From Nannocystis sp. (GTDB lineage: Bacteria; Myxococcota_A; Polyangia; Nannocystales; Nannocystaceae), in NCBI GenBank assembly GCA_016712315.1, contig JADJRG010000022.1, forward strand, positions 1,054,001-1,118,000: a stretch of 64,000 bases of DNA, read 5' to 3'. The position numbers and the translations under genes are program-made. Below the pieces are notes generated by a model. That model was given only the letters and a program-made list of their open reading frames with translations, did not search any database and had not been told where the DNA came from. How positions within the stretch are numbered: position 1 is the first letter of the stretch; every line of letters starts with the position of its first letter. Below, in pieces: positions 35,117 through 43,864 of this stretch.

Positions 35117-35222
35117 TCCTCGTGTTGATGGTTCGAGCGAGCGCGCCCGCGGCTCGTGCCGGCCGCGAGCGGCTCCCACCTCCCGCGGCCGGCCGCCCGC
35201 TGTGAGCGCGCCGGCGCCGCCC

Positions 35223-37685
35223 TCAGCCCTCCGCGGGCGGCGCGCTCAGCAGCCGCGCCAGCGGCGTCCCTTGCAGCAGCCGGCTCAGCACCTCCGCCAC
35301 GCTCTCGCCCCCGAGGATCGCCAGCGGCGCCATCGACTCTGCCATCTTCTCGGCCAGCGCCCGGTCGCCGAACGCCTGCAGCGCCGCGATCAGATCGGGC
35401 GACACGGCCCGCGACTTCTCGCTCACCGCCGCTACCTCCGCGCTCAGCTCGCGGAGCCGCTGCTCCAGCGCTTGGCCTGCCAGCGCCAGCTCCAGCTCCC
35501 GCTCCTGCTTGCTCCGCGCCAGCGCGGCCGCGTGGATCGCCCCCTGCGCCTCCTGCTCGCGCAGCTCGCCCGCCTGCCGCTGCTGGCGCGACTCCATCTC
35601 CGCCGCGATCTCCGCCAGCCGCAGCCGCAGCGCCTGCCCCACCTCATCTGTCTTCAGGGACAGCGAGCGCTGGCGCGTCTGCGACTGCACCTCCGCCACC
35701 TGTTGATTGATCGCCTCGGTCTCGCGGGTGTAGCTCAGCCGCCGCTGCTCGGCCGCGAGCGCCAGCGTCGACTGCACCACCGAGTGCTGCGCCTCGACCA
35801 AGTGCTCGGCGATCATCTCGTCGCCGATCTTCACGTCGAGCACCTCCACGTCATAGATCCGCATCCCGTTCTCGGGGAAGCTCCGGCCGCTGCGTTTACC
35901 CTCGACCGCCGCGCCGAGCACCGCGTCGCGGATCACCGCCGCCGCCTCCCCGTAGAAGCGCTCGATCCCGTGCTGCTTCACCGCGTGGCGGATCAGCGAG
36001 CGCAGGTGGTCGCACAGGAATTTCACATAATTCTCCACGTCGAACCACCGCGCCGGGTCGCCCTCGAAGTTCACCCGATACGACAGCGTCAAGTGCACCG
36101 CCACCAGGTCGCGCGTCTCCGCCTCCACCTTATCGGACACCTTATTGTTCAGCGCCCGCAGGTACACCGTCTTGATCAGCTTGTCCTCGCTCTTCGGCGT
36201 CCCGGTCGACAGCTCCATCGACTGCAGCGTCTCGTCGTACTCGAGCAGGTGCGTCGACGGCCCGCTGATCACCCGCCGAGCGCCTGTCTTATTGACCACG
36301 AGCACCGCGTAGCCCGTCCACACCGCGATCGCCACCGCCCCCTCGAAGCGCGTATCCAGAACGATCGTCCGAGGCGCCGTGAACGACTGCGAGCGGGTGA
36401 AGCCATCGCCCGCGAATTCGGCCCGCGCCGGCGCTGCAGGCGGCGCAGCGGGCCGTCCAGGCGCCGCGCCCTTCGGCGCCGGGCTGCGCGCCGCCTCCGC
36501 CGCGATCCCAGGCGCCGCGCCCTCCTTGCGCTCCGCCGCCGCCAGCGCCCGGTTGTACTCGATCGCCTCCTGGTTGCCAGGGAACCACAGCGAAGCGGTC
36601 CGAGGGTCCAAGATCCGCCGCACGATCACCTCATGCCGCGGATCCGGCAAGAAGATGCAAGGCCCCCGCTTCAGCGTGATCTGCCCGCTCAGCCGGTCGA
36701 GCACGTACCGCGCCTCGCCCGCCGGGATCGCCACCGCGTAGTGCGTCTCTTGCTCCCCGTACTTGATGATCGCGTGCTCGGGCCGAGGGAAGTAGATCAT
36801 CTCCTCCTTGCCCGTCAGGAACAGCTCGTCGCCCACCTTAAACGAGCGCCCGCCCTCCTCGTACGGCGCGATCACCTTTAAGTAGATCCCGCTGTTCTCG
36901 TTCAGCTCGATCGCCTTGAACTTGCGCGCCCCCGCCTTCTCGACGAACGACTCGGTCGGCTGCGGGAACACCACCGCTGGCCCTTGGATGTAGCGCTTAT
37001 TGCCGTCCTCATCGAGCAGGATGCAGTACTCGAGCCGCTCCAGCGTCACCGCCTCGCGCACGTAGTTCTGCTCGCCCTCGGGCACCACCTCCACCCCAGT
37101 CGGCGGCATGTAGAAGGACACATCGGTCCCGCGGATCACCAGCTCTTTGCCGATCGTCAGCTCGCTCGCCAGCTTGTCCAGCGCCTCTCCGCCCTGCTCC
37201 CCCTCGACGTCGCCGCGGCCCTTCACCACCGCGTTCTTCCAGTTCGCCTTCGCGGCCGCCTCGTCGTACACCCGCACCAGCAGGTACTGATTCGAGCGCA
37301 GCTGGTGCCCCGGGATCGTCCGGATCATCTGGCCAGGCCACAGCGCGAACGAGATCGGCCCCTTGATGTTCACCTTCCGGCCGACCTCCAGGTCCGGCAG
37401 GTTGTTCAGCGCCCCTGTACGCGGGTGCGAGCCGTCGCGCGCCGGGTTCTTCAGCACCAGGTACCAGCCCTCCGGCGCGATCGAGATCGGCTGGATCGCC
37501 TCGTCCAACACCCGCCGGCCGAAGCGCTTGGTCGTCGGATCGAAGACCACCGGCTCGTCGGTGTTCGCCAGGCTCGTCTTATGCGGCCCGACGTACACGT
37601 TGATGTTGCCCTTCGTCGCATCCAAGATGAAGGCGAACTCGTTCGGTGCGAGCACCAGGTCACGTTCACGTCCTCGGTCTGACAT
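35223..37685 (-). CDS. Major vault protein homologue
   Basis: 820 residues from ATG 37685 (GGAG upstream; further in-frame codons are antisense filler). Animal MVP has about 860-890. Vault-type repeats fill the N-terminal half: LVLAPNEFAFILDATKGNIN with VYVGPHKTSLANTDEPVVFD, AIQPISIAPEGWYLVLKNPA, WPGQMIRTIPGHQLRSNQYL plus LVRVYDE, and GEQNYVREAVTLERLEYCIL. An Ala/Pro linker replaces part of a late repeat (residues about 435-480). A shoulder (SPFH-like) domain follows (ETRDLVAVHLTLSYRVNFEG, FLCDHLRSLIRHAVKQHGIE), then a long cap-helix coiled coil (EAINQQVAEVQSQTRQRSLS, QERELELALAGQALEQRL) and a cap. In eukaryotes 78 copies form the vault shell. The inference is that this protein forms a vault-like or ring assembly. 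No TEP1 or vPARP gene is near. Confidence 0.88.
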   Translation of the reverse strand: MSDRGRERDLVLAPNEFAFILDATKGNINVYVGPHKTSLANTDEPVVFDPTTKRFGRRVLDEAIQPISIAPEGWYLVLKNPARDGSHPRTGALNNLPDLEVGRKVNIKGPISFALWPGQMIRTIPGHQLRSNQYLLVRVYDEAAAKANWKNAVVKGRGDVEGEQGGEALDKLASELTIGKELVIRGTDVSFYMPPTGVEVVPEGEQNYVREAVTLERLEYCILLDEDGNKRYIQGPAVVFPQPTESFVEKAGARKFKAIELNENSGIYLKVIAPYEEGGRSFKVGDELFLTGKEEMIYFPRPEHAIIKYGEQETHYAVAIPAGEARYVLDRLSGQITLKRGPCIFLPDPRHEVIVRRILDPRTASLWFPGNQEAIEYNRALAAAERKEGAAPGIAAEAARSPAPKGAAPGRPAAPPAAPARAEFAGDGFTRSQSFTAPRTIVLDTRFEGAVAIAVWTGYAVLVVNKTGARRVISGPSTHLLEYDETLQSMELSTGTPKSEDKLIKTVYLRALNNKVSDKVEAETRDLVAVHLTLSYRVNFEGDPARWFDVENYVKFLCDHLRSLIRHAVKQHGIERFYGEAAAVIRDAVLGAAVEGKRSGRSFPENGMRIYDVEVLDVKIGDEMIAEHLVEAQHSVVQSTLALAAEQRRLSYTRETEAINQQVAEVQSQTRQRSLSLKTDEVGQALRLRLAEIAAEMESRQQRQAGELREQEAQGAIHAAALARSKQERELELALAGQALEQRLRELSAEVAAVSEKSRAVSPDLIAALQAFGDRALAEKMAESMAPLAILGGESVAEVLSRLLQGTPLARLLSAPPAEG

Positions 37686-37949
37686 CGGCTCCTCGCCCGC
37701 ATCCGCGGGGCGCCCAGCATAGAAGCCCTTAAAACCCCGTGCTACGCCACGAATTCGCGCCTTTCCGCCGATCACGCGCGCGCTGGCGCCCGCCCGCGCG
37801 AGCACGAGCACGCCCCCCATCGACACGCGACGACCTCCGCGGCCCCCCGCGGGCCCTCAAGCACGACACCTCGACCCTGCCGCCGATCTACGTGTCCTCT
37901 CCGTAAATTTGTCTCCCAAGATCGAGCCCATGCGCCTAATTTCACCCGC

Positions 37950-39569
37950 ATGCTCCCTCGTCGCCTGGTGGTTAGCGCCACTCTCCCCCTCGCCCTCGCC
38001 CTCACCGCGGCCCCCCGCCCCGCCGACGCCTGTCAGTACGCCAACTGTCAGTCCGACGGCGCCGTCCAGAAGCCGGGGGCCTTCGCCTTCAGCCTGCCCT
38101 TTAAGGCAGGTGAGAAGGTCCGCGTCCTCTCTGGCTACGGCCCCAACGCCGGCTCCTCCCTCCACTGCCGCGCCTCTGACTCGCAGTGCGCCAACGACTG
38201 GCACGCCCTCGACCTCGTCCTCCCGGATCACCCCAACTTCGGCAAGGGCCAGCCTGTGCTCGCCGCCGCCGCTGGCACCGTGCTCGACGCCGGCTGGGGC
38301 ACCTCCGGCTGGGCCGCCTACGGCCAGCGCGTCTACATCCAGCACGACTACAACGGCGACGGCCACAAGTACATCAGCATGTACGCCCACCTCGACAGCG
38401 TCAGCGTCAGCAAGGGCCAAAAGATCGCCAAGGGCCAGGCCCTCGGCACCCTCGGCCAGTCCTGCAACCAGGCCCAGAGCTGCGGCAACTTCGCCACCCC
38501 GCACCTCCACTTCGCCCTCCACCGCGACAGCGGCTTCGGCGGCTCTGGCAGCGGCGGCTCGTACGGCGGCCGCGCCGTCCTCCCCGAGCCGATCGACGGC
38601 TACAGCGGCCTGCTCAAGGGCCAGGACCTGATCTCCAAGAACGGCGACGAGGAGCCCCCGCCGCCCCCCAAGATCTGCGAACCGATCCCGCCCGCCGAGA
38701 TCATCCTCGCCGACGACGGTCCCTGCCTCACCCTCGGCGGCAAGCCCGAGAATTGGAGCCACGGCGACGGCCTCGGCGGCCACGCCGCCTACACCCCCCA
38801 AGACGTCCCCTCCCCCGACTACGCCGAGGCCGGCCTCTGGCTCTTTAAGTTCGAGCAAGCCGGCAATTACGACCTCTGGGTCTACTCCCCCGCCGCCCCG
38901 CCGAACCGCACCGGCGCCGCCACCTACAAGATCAGCTACGGCGGCGGCCAAGCCGACAAGGTCCTCGTCGATCAGGCCGCCAACGCCGACACCTGGGTGC
39001 ACCTTGGGACATGGCCCTTCGACCAGGGCGTTGATCACTGGATCCGCCTCGGCGACAACTACGAGCCCGGCCACCAGGGCAAGAACGTCGTCGTCGACGA
39101 CCTCCGGATCGCCCCCGCCGCCCCCTGCCTCTGCGACCAGCCTGGCGCGACCGAGAGCCAACCCTGCGGCGACGGCGGCGAGCAGCTCCGCACCTGCGAC
39201 GGCTGTCAGTGGTCCGACTGGTCCCCCTGCTCGATCGGCACCACCGGCGGCGACGACACCACCACCGATCCCACCACCACCGGTCCCACCACCACCGGCG
39301 AGACCACCACCAGCGGCGGCGGCACCGGCGACTCTGGCAGCGGCACCGGCGACGCCACCACCACCGGCGCCTCCGCGGGCCCCACCACAGGCGACCCGGA
39401 CACCAGCGCCAGCGGCGGCCTCAGCGCCACCGCCACCGCCACCGCCACCGCCGGCTTTGGCGAACCTGATCCCGACGTAGGCTGCACGTGCCGCAGCGGC
39501 GGCCCCACCCCGCTCGCCGGCCTCGGCGTCCTCATCCTGCTCGGCCTTCGCCGCCGCCGCCCCGCGTAA
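37950..39569 (+). CDS. M23 peptidase with MYXO-CTERM tail
   Basis: 539 residues. The signal peptide ends near ADAC (about 28). An M23/LytM-like domain follows: GYGPNAGSSLHCR, NDWHALDLVLP, GTVLDAGWGTSGWAAYGQRV, YISMYAHLDSVSVSKGQKIA and ATPHLHFALHRD. The HLHF motif is intact; the first metal motif reads HALDL rather than HxGxD, so peptidase activity is uncertain. Next comes a Golvesin-like beta domain (AEAGLWLFKFEQAGNYDLWV, KNVVVDDLRIAPAAPC), then a Thr/Gly linker. The C-terminus has VGCTCRSGG, a hydrophobic helix (LAGLGVLILLGL) and RRRRPA: the MYXO-CTERM sorting signal, probably processed by a myxosortase to leave the protein on the surface. It is divergent from the vault gene. Confidence 0.88.
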   Translation: MLPRRLVVSATLPLALALTAAPRPADACQYANCQSDGAVQKPGAFAFSLPFKAGEKVRVLSGYGPNAGSSLHCRASDSQCANDWHALDLVLPDHPNFGKGQPVLAAAAGTVLDAGWGTSGWAAYGQRVYIQHDYNGDGHKYISMYAHLDSVSVSKGQKIAKGQALGTLGQSCNQAQSCGNFATPHLHFALHRDSGFGGSGSGGSYGGRAVLPEPIDGYSGLLKGQDLISKNGDEEPPPPPKICEPIPPAEIILADDGPCLTLGGKPENWSHGDGLGGHAAYTPQDVPSPDYAEAGLWLFKFEQAGNYDLWVYSPAAPPNRTGAATYKISYGGGQADKVLVDQAANADTWVHLGTWPFDQGVDHWIRLGDNYEPGHQGKNVVVDDLRIAPAAPCLCDQPGATESQPCGDGGEQLRTCDGCQWSDWSPCSIGTTGGDDTTTDPTTTGPTTTGETTTSGGGTGDSGSGTGDATTTGASAGPTTGDPDTSASGGLSATATATATAGFGEPDPDVGCTCRSGGPTPLAGLGVLILLGLRRRRPA

Positions 39570-40071
39570 TCGCCCCCGCCGCGCCAGCCAATCGCCGTTT
39601 TTCCAACCGCGTCGGAAAAAAGATCAAAAAAAAGTGTCAGGGGGCGGAGGCCATGGGGAGGTTGCTGGCGACCAAAAACTTGGGGGAGATCCGATCGCCC
39701 CGCCTCCGCCCCTGACCCAGAGACGCTACGAGATCCCCAACACAACCGCCAGGTGAGGGCGAGTCGCTCACCCTCCGTCGATGTCACCGTCGCGGCCAGC
39801 CCCCACCCCGAGCAGAACGACGAACGAACGCTGCCTCCCCCGAGGGGCGCGGATCCGCGCTCTCAGCCTCCGAGGGGAGCGCGAACGACGCCGCCAAAAC
39901 CAGGCGAGATCTCCATGGGCAAATTCTTGCACACCACCACGCGACTCGCGACGATCCGCAGCGACCCACCCGCGCGCCTGAACACCCACCTGCGCACCTG
40001 AGCAGCCCCGCAGCCCCGTGTTTTTTGCCCCGGCCCCCCCTCTCATGGCATGCCCGCTCGGTCCCTCGGCC
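39570..40071. other. Intergenic region before ftsQ, no gene seen
   Basis: 502 bases. Open frames here have no protein character. The 5' part holds a T5CC/GGA5 inverted repeat (39598-39620) and a long-range inverted repeat next to an A-tract (separate entry). The 3' part should hold the ftsQ promoter, but no boxes stand out. The region is rich in cgccg/ggcgg words and could hide a small RNA. Confidence 0.5.
39626..39716 (-). terminator. Terminator-like inverted repeat on the minus strand
   Basis: gtcagggggcggagg (39636-39650) is complementary, apart from one extra g, to cctccgcccctgac (39703-39716). Read on the minus strand, the second arm is followed by ac and eight T residues (39633-39626). 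The 52-base loop is long for a terminator. No minus-strand gene lies upstream of it, so it may end an unannotated small RNA or be a folded RNA element. Confidence 0.4.
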
Positions 40072-41184
40072 ATGCCCACCACCACCGCCCAGCGAAACGC
40101 GCGCCGCGCGAACCCGCGCCGCGCCCCGGTGATCGCGGCCCAACGCGCCCCTCAGCCCGCGTTACGACTCAGCGCCCTCTTTCGCCCTCGCGCGAGCGCC
40201 AGGCCTCGCCCGAACGCGAGGGCCCGCGGCGCCAACCGCCGCCGCCGCGACGCCGACACCAGCGCAGCTCCAACCCAGCGCCTCACCCCCGCCGTCGCCC
40301 CCCGCCTCGCGCGCCGTGCCCGCGACCTCAGCTCCTTGCTCGGCCGCTTCGGCGTCGCCCTCTGCCTCGCCTACGGCCTCCTCGTCGGCGCTCAAGCCTT
40401 CGCCGCCTACGTCACCACCGCCCCGCGCTTCGAGGCCGCCCAACTCCTCGTCAAGCCTACGCCCCACCTCAGCGCCGAGCGGATCGCCGCCCTCATGGCG
40501 ATCGAACCCGGCACCAACATCCTCGCCCTCGATCTCCGCGAGCTCGAGCGCCGGATCGCCGCCGACGGCTGGGTCAGCGCCGTCGAGCTCCGCCGCGAGC
40601 TGCCCGACACCCTCCGGATCGCCGTCACCGAGCACCAGCCCGCCGCCGTACTCCTCCTCGCCGGCCGCTTCTTCCTCGTCGATCGCGCCGGTCACCCCTT
40701 CAAAATTCTCGGCCCTGGCGAGCGCGGCGACCTGCCTGTGATCACCGGCGCCTCCGCGGCCGCGCTCACCAGCGGCGACAGCGGCCCGATCCAGCGCGCC
40801 CTCGCTGCCAGCGACGCCTGGTCCGCCGCCGCGCGCCCGCCCCTCGGCGAGATCCACCTCGGCGAAGCCGGCGAGCTCACCCTCTACCCCGCCACCGGCC
40901 AGAGCGAGCTCCGCCTCGGCCGCGGCCCGATCGAAGGCAAGCTCGCCCGCTACGACGCCTTACGCGCCGCCCTCGGCGATCGCGCCGATCGCCTCGCCGT
41001 CGTCCACCTCGACGCCACCTCTGCGCCTGGCGCAGCCGAGCGGATCGTCGCCAGCTTCCTCACCCCAGAAGATGAGGCCGCAGTCTTAGGGCGCGGCGAG
41101 GCGGCCGTCGCCGCCCGCGAGGCCCCCACCACCAAGCCGGGCAAGCGCCCGAAGAAAAAAGCGCGGATCCCCCGCTACGAGTGA
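40072..41184 (+). CDS. ftsQ: Cell division protein FtsQ/DivIB
   Basis: 370 residues from ATG 40072; ATG 40045 is an alternative, and neither has a good ribosome site. A long basic cytoplasmic tail (about 85 residues, Arg/Ala/Pro-rich) precedes one membrane helix (VALCLAYGLLVGAQAFAAYV) and a POTRA domain (APRFEAAQLLVKPTPHLSAE, MAIEPGTNILALDLRELERR, WVSAVELRRELPDTLRIAVT). The FtsQ domain follows (EHQPAAVLLLAGRFFLVDRA, GHPFKILGPGERGDLPVITG), and a Lys-rich end. FtsQ links FtsA/FtsZ to the periplasmic synthesis proteins through FtsB and FtsL. It lies 12 bases before ftsA. The tail is longer than in enterobacteria. Confidence 0.93.
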   Translation: MPTTTAQRNARRANPRRAPVIAAQRAPQPALRLSALFRPRASARPRPNARARGANRRRRDADTSAAPTQRLTPAVAPRLARRARDLSSLLGRFGVALCLAYGLLVGAQAFAAYVTTAPRFEAAQLLVKPTPHLSAERIAALMAIEPGTNILALDLRELERRIAADGWVSAVELRRELPDTLRIAVTEHQPAAVLLLAGRFFLVDRAGHPFKILGPGERGDLPVITGASAAALTSGDSGPIQRALAASDAWSAAARPPLGEIHLGEAGELTLYPATGQSELRLGRGPIEGKLARYDALRAALGDRADRLAVVHLDATSAPGAAERIVASFLTPEDEAAVLGRGEAAVAAREAPTTKPGKRPKKKARIPRYE

Positions 41185-41196
41185 ACGGAGCAGCGT

Positions 41197-42462
41197 ATGG
41201 CTGAGGTCGGAGAAGTCATCGTCGGTCTCGATATCGGCACCACCAAGGTCGCCGCGATCATCGCTGAAGTCACCGAGAGTGGCCTCGAGATCATCGGCGT
41301 CGGCACCAGCCCCTCCGAGGGGCTGCGTCAAGGCGTGGTCGTCAACATCGAAGCCACCACGGGCAGCATCGCCGCTGCGATCCAAGAGGCCGAGCAGATG
41401 GCCGCCGTCGACGTCCAGTCCGTCTACGTCGGCATCGCCGGCGGCCACGTCCGCGGCTTTCGCAGCCTCGGTCAGGTCAGCATGCGCAACCGCGAGGTCA
41501 CCGAAGCGGACGTCGCCCGCGTGCTCGAGCAAGCCAAGGCGGTCAACATCCCCCTCGATCGGCAGATCCTCCACACCTTACCGCTCGAGTACATCATCGA
41601 CGGCCAGGGCCAGATCCGCGACCCGATCGGCATGAGCGGCGTCCGCATGGAGGTGCGCGCGCACGTCATCACCGCCGCCACCACCAGCGTCCAGAACATC
41701 ATCAAGTGCTGCAACCGCGCCGGCCTCGACGTCATCGAGGTCGTCTTGGAGCCCCTCGCCAGCGCCCTCGCCGTCCTCCACGACGACGAGCGCGACCTCG
41801 GCGTCGCCGTCATTGACATCGGCGGCGGCACCACCGACCTCGCGATCTACAGCGAAGGCACCAACGTCTTCTCCTCCGTCATTGTCATGGGAGGGCACCG
41901 CATCACCCAAGACATCGCCCACGGCCTGCACACCAGCGTCGCCGAGGCCGAGCAGATCAAGCGCAAACACGGCTGCGCGCTCGTCTCCATGGTCCAAGGC
42001 GACGAGCGGATCGAAGTCCCCGGCGTCGGTCCTCGTCCGCCGCGCGAATTCCAGCGCCGCTTCCTCGCCGAGATCATCGAGCCCCGCGTCGAAGAGATCC
42101 TCCTCCTCGCCCACGAAGAGCTCGTCCAGAGCGGCATGACCGAGCTCGCCGGCAGCGGCATCGTGCTCACTGGCGGCGCCGCCACCCTCGACGGCATGGC
42201 CGAGATCACCGAAGACATCTTTCAGATGCCCGTACGGATCGGCGTCCCTGGCCACGGGATCGGCGGCCGCCGCGGCCTCCGTCTCACCGAAGGAGGCTTC
42301 GCCGGCGTCATCCAGAACCCCAAGTTCGCCACCGGCGTCGGCCTCGCCCTCTACGGCGCCACCCACGAGCCCCTCTTAGAGACCCTCGCCGAAGCCCACG
42401 CCCGCAGCGACCGCCCCGGCATCGGCCGCCGCCTCGCCACCTGGGTCCGCGAGATCTTCTAG
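41197..42462 (+). CDS. ftsA: Cell division protein FtsA
   Basis: 421 residues. ATG 41197 follows GGAG. Actin-fold motifs: VGLDIGTTKVAAIIAE (phosphate 1), the 1C insertion with SEGLRQGVVVNIEATTGSIA, HTLPLEYIIDGQ, AVIDIGGGTTDLAIYSEG (phosphate 2), and GSGIVLTGGAATLDGMAEI (adenosine). The C-terminal helix GIGRRLATWVREIF is the amphipathic membrane-targeting sequence. FtsA tethers FtsZ to the membrane and recruits later division proteins. It forms an operon with ftsQ. The next gene, 34 bases on, is not ftsZ but an ATPase of a defence-like pair; ftsZ is at 19.8-21.1 kb on the other strand. Confidence 0.97.
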   Translation: MAEVGEVIVGLDIGTTKVAAIIAEVTESGLEIIGVGTSPSEGLRQGVVVNIEATTGSIAAAIQEAEQMAAVDVQSVYVGIAGGHVRGFRSLGQVSMRNREVTEADVARVLEQAKAVNIPLDRQILHTLPLEYIIDGQGQIRDPIGMSGVRMEVRAHVITAATTSVQNIIKCCNRAGLDVIEVVLEPLASALAVLHDDERDLGVAVIDIGGGTTDLAIYSEGTNVFSSVIVMGGHRITQDIAHGLHTSVAEAEQIKRKHGCALVSMVQGDERIEVPGVGPRPPREFQRRFLAEIIEPRVEEILLLAHEELVQSGMTELAGSGIVLTGGAATLDGMAEITEDIFQMPVRIGVPGHGIGGRRGLRLTEGGFAGVIQNPKFATGVGLALYGATHEPLLETLAEAHARSDRPGIGRRLATWVREIF

Positions 42463-42496
42463 TTACTTCCAGTTCGTAACTTTCGATCAGGCCCTC

Positions 42497-43864
42497 ATGA
42501 CCGCCGACGAGCAAGACCCACTGCACCCACACGATAGGAGCGCAGAGGGCCCCTATCGTCGGCTCAAGCGCCTCACCATCGACGATCTCTTCGGCCCCAG
42601 CACCCCCCAGATCGACATCCTCTTAAGGCTCGACCAGCGCGTCACTGTGCTGCACGGCCGCAACGGCTCCGGCAAGACGATCACCCTCAACCTGCTCGCC
42701 GCCCTCTGCCGCGGCCACTTCGAGCAACTCGATCGTTACCCCTTCAGCCGCCTCGAGCTCGAGACCACCGACGGCGCCACCCTCACGATCTCCAAAGCGC
42801 TCGGGCTCATCCGTCGGCGCGCTGGAGTCGGGGAGGAATCCATCGCCACCACTCACCGCTACAAGCTCTCGCTGCCCGGCCGACCGCCCGAAGAAGGAGA
42901 GATCCCTCGCGTCCCCCCTGAGGATCTCGCCAACATCGCCAAGAAGCGCGGATTTCAGCGCAATCATCGCCATCAGTGGGACCACCTCACCGGTGATCGC
43001 GAGCGCGACGACGTCGATCTAATCCAGGAGATCCGCGAGATCTACGGCGAGGAGGCTCTCCCGTCGCTCATCCCAGAAGACTCGCAACTCGCGTCCTTTC
43101 TCCGCACCTTGGCCCCGATCAAGTTCATCCGCGCCGATCGGCTCTACGAGCGCAACCGGCTCGGCGATCCTGAGCTGACCATCGAGCGCCTCGGCCGCGG
43201 GCTCCGACGGGTCATCGTCGCCGCGGACCGGCAGTACCGCGCGATCTCGTCGCAACTCGACTCCAGCCTCGCCAAGCGCCTCTTCGCCGCCCACAAAGAT
43301 CTACCCACCCTCGACCAGCTCCGTAAGCGCTCCAGGCACCTCCACGAGCGCACGGAGCACCTCATCGAGATCGGCCTGCTACGCGAGCAGCTCGACCCCA
43401 TCGACGAAGCCGCCCTCACCGAGGACCAAAAAAAGACCTTCTTTATCATCCTCAAGGATCGTGAAGAGAAGCTCGCGCCCCTCTTCCCGGTCGCGGACAA
43501 GGCTCAACGCCTGCTCGAGAGCCTCAACCGCAAGCTCGCGCCCAAGGTCGTACGCCTCGACGTCGACAGCGGCTACCAGGTCCTCAGCGCCAGCGGCGCC
43601 CCCCTCAAGCTGCGAGACCTCTCCTCCGGCGAGCAGCACGAGCTCGTGCTCTTCCACGAGCTGCTCTTCGACGTCCAGCCAGGCAGCCTGATCCTCATCG
43701 ACGAGCCCGAGCTCTCGTTACACGTCACCTGGCAGGTCGACCTGCTCGCCGACCTGATCGCGATCGCCCGGCTCGCCGACCTCGACATCATGCTCGCCAC
43801 CCACTCGCCCTACATCGTCGGAGATCATACCGATCTCATGGTCCGCCTAGGTGAGCCTGTATGA
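42497..43864 (+). CDS. AAA-family ATPase, AriA-like (PARIS-type pair)
   Basis: 455 residues. Walker A GRNGSGKT (54-61) in an ABC/SMC-like ATPase; signature-like DLSSGEQHELVLFHELL; Walker B LILIDEPELSLH; switch His ATHSPYIV. The middle is a charged helical region (KRSRHLHERTEHLIEIGLLR). This is the AAA_15/AAA_21 type found in overcoming-lysogenisation (OLD)-like and AriA proteins. Its stop overlaps the ATG of a DUF4435 gene (ATGA). AriA with AriB (DUF4435) is the PARIS anti-phage system, in which the ATPase holds the nuclease until a phage anti-restriction protein is sensed. The gene order fits; whether this pair senses phage is inference. It starts 34 bases after ftsA. Confidence 0.75.
   Translation: MTADEQDPLHPHDRSAEGPYRRLKRLTIDDLFGPSTPQIDILLRLDQRVTVLHGRNGSGKTITLNLLAALCRGHFEQLDRYPFSRLELETTDGATLTISKALGLIRRRAGVGEESIATTHRYKLSLPGRPPEEGEIPRVPPEDLANIAKKRGFQRNHRHQWDHLTGDRERDDVDLIQEIREIYGEEALPSLIPEDSQLASFLRTLAPIKFIRADRLYERNRLGDPELTIERLGRGLRRVIVAADRQYRAISSQLDSSLAKRLFAAHKDLPTLDQLRKRSRHLHERTEHLIEIGLLREQLDPIDEAALTEDQKKTFFIILKDREEKLAPLFPVADKAQRLLESLNRKLAPKVVRLDVDSGYQVLSASGAPLKLRDLSSGEQHELVLFHELLFDVQPGSLILIDEPELSLHVTWQVDLLADLIAIARLADLDIMLATHSPYIVGDHTDLMVRLGEPV

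Noticed and set aside
37686..37826. N-terminal extension of the vault protein
   Set aside because: The extra codons have no vault similarity. ATG 37685 with GGAG upstream gives the expected start close to VLAPNEF.
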